6,140 nucleotides of DNA, taken from NCBI GenBank assembly GCA_934573945.1, contig CAKTMQ010000096.1, positions 1 to 6,140 on the forward strand, read 5' to 3'. Made by a program: the position numbers and the translations under genes. Below, in pieces: positions 6,033 to 6,140 of the stretch. Within the stretch, counting starts at the first letter, position 1. Each line of letters starts with the position of its first letter. The notes beneath the pieces were generated by a model that saw only the letters and a list, made by a program, of their open reading frames with translations, was not told the origin of the DNA and searched no databases. This DNA comes from an uncultured Oscillospiraceae bacterium. Its GTDB lineage: Bacteria; Bacillota; Clostridia; Oscillospirales; Oscillospiraceae.

Positions 6033-6059
6033 AAAAAGCACCGCAAAGCGGTGCTTTTT
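6033..6059. terminator. Bidirectional intrinsic terminator between the exported-protein gene and the tRNA
   Basis: A 12-bp perfect stem with a GCACCGC core (6033-6044 with 6048-6059) has a 3-nt AAA loop and is bounded by A5 on one side and T5 on the other. Read on either strand, the stem therefore ends in a T-run. It follows the tRNA 3' end on the minus strand by a few bases and also backs up the 5964-5996 hairpin on the plus strand. Confidence 0.88.
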
Positions 6060-6063
6060 GTTT

Positions 6064-6138
6064 TGGTGACCCGTACCGGATTCGAACCGATGTTAAAGGC
6101 GTGAGAGGCCTCTGTCTTAACCACTTGACCAACGGGCC
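6064..6138 (-). tRNA. tRNA-Glu, anticodon CTC
   Basis: The minus strand folds as a standard tRNA of 75 nt including an encoded CCA (6064-6066). The acceptor stem pairs GGCCCGT (6138-6132) with ACGGGTC, with one G-U pair. The D-arm is TTGGTCAAGTGGTTAAGA, and the T-loop contains GGTTCGAATCC. The anticodon loop CTCTCAC has T33, anticodon CTC (plus-strand 6103-6105) and A37; its stem is GAGGC/GCCTT. CTC reads GAG codons, which fits the many GAG codons in the neighbouring genes. The 5' flank and promoter lie beyond the right edge. Confidence 0.95.
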
Positions 6139-6140
6139 AT

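Overview
The window looks like a chromosomal segment of a moderately GC-rich anaerobic Firmicute (Clostridia), most likely of the Oscillospiraceae/Ruminococcaceae type. This is inferred from three things: strong AAGGAGG-type ribosome binding sites and sigma-A-like promoters; a protein whose signal peptide is of the SipW-dependent (TasA/camelysin) class; and a CCA-encoding tRNA-Glu of Gram-positive style. No mobile element, integrase, CRISPR array or phage gene is visible.

Layout: (1) 1-1046, minus strand: the first 348 codons of a PLP-dependent threonine ammonia-lyase (ilvA/tdcB type), whose C-terminal ACT domain runs off the left edge. (2) 1047-1305: a divergent intergenic region with one promoter for the lyase and a near-perfect consensus promoter for the genes to the right. 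(3) 1306-3901, plus strand: a translationally coupled two-gene operon. It encodes a stand-alone acyltransferase-fold protein related to the catalytic domain of 2-oxoacid dehydrogenase E2, and an AMP-forming acyl-CoA synthetase. The operon closes with a perfect 21-bp hairpin terminator. (4) 3902-4255: a long intergenic region with a second promoter and a leader of about 176 nt rich in hairpins, including a perfect 24-bp palindrome and a terminator-like hairpin with a competing fold. (5) 4256-5935, plus strand: a secreted protein with a SipW-type signal peptide, a TasA/camelysin-like N-terminal module and a C-terminal stretch of beta-helix-like repeats. (6) 5936-6140: convergent terminators and a minus-strand tRNA-Glu (anticodon CTC).

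The parts appear functionally separate: amino-acid catabolism or isoleucine precursor supply, an acyl-activation plus acyl-transfer pair of unknown substrate, and a surface or extracellular-matrix protein. The most interesting points are the E2-like protein, whose catalytic His position holds Glu although it is tightly coupled to an acyl-CoA synthetase; the structured leader of the exported-protein gene; and that protein's unusual TasA-plus-beta-helix architecture.
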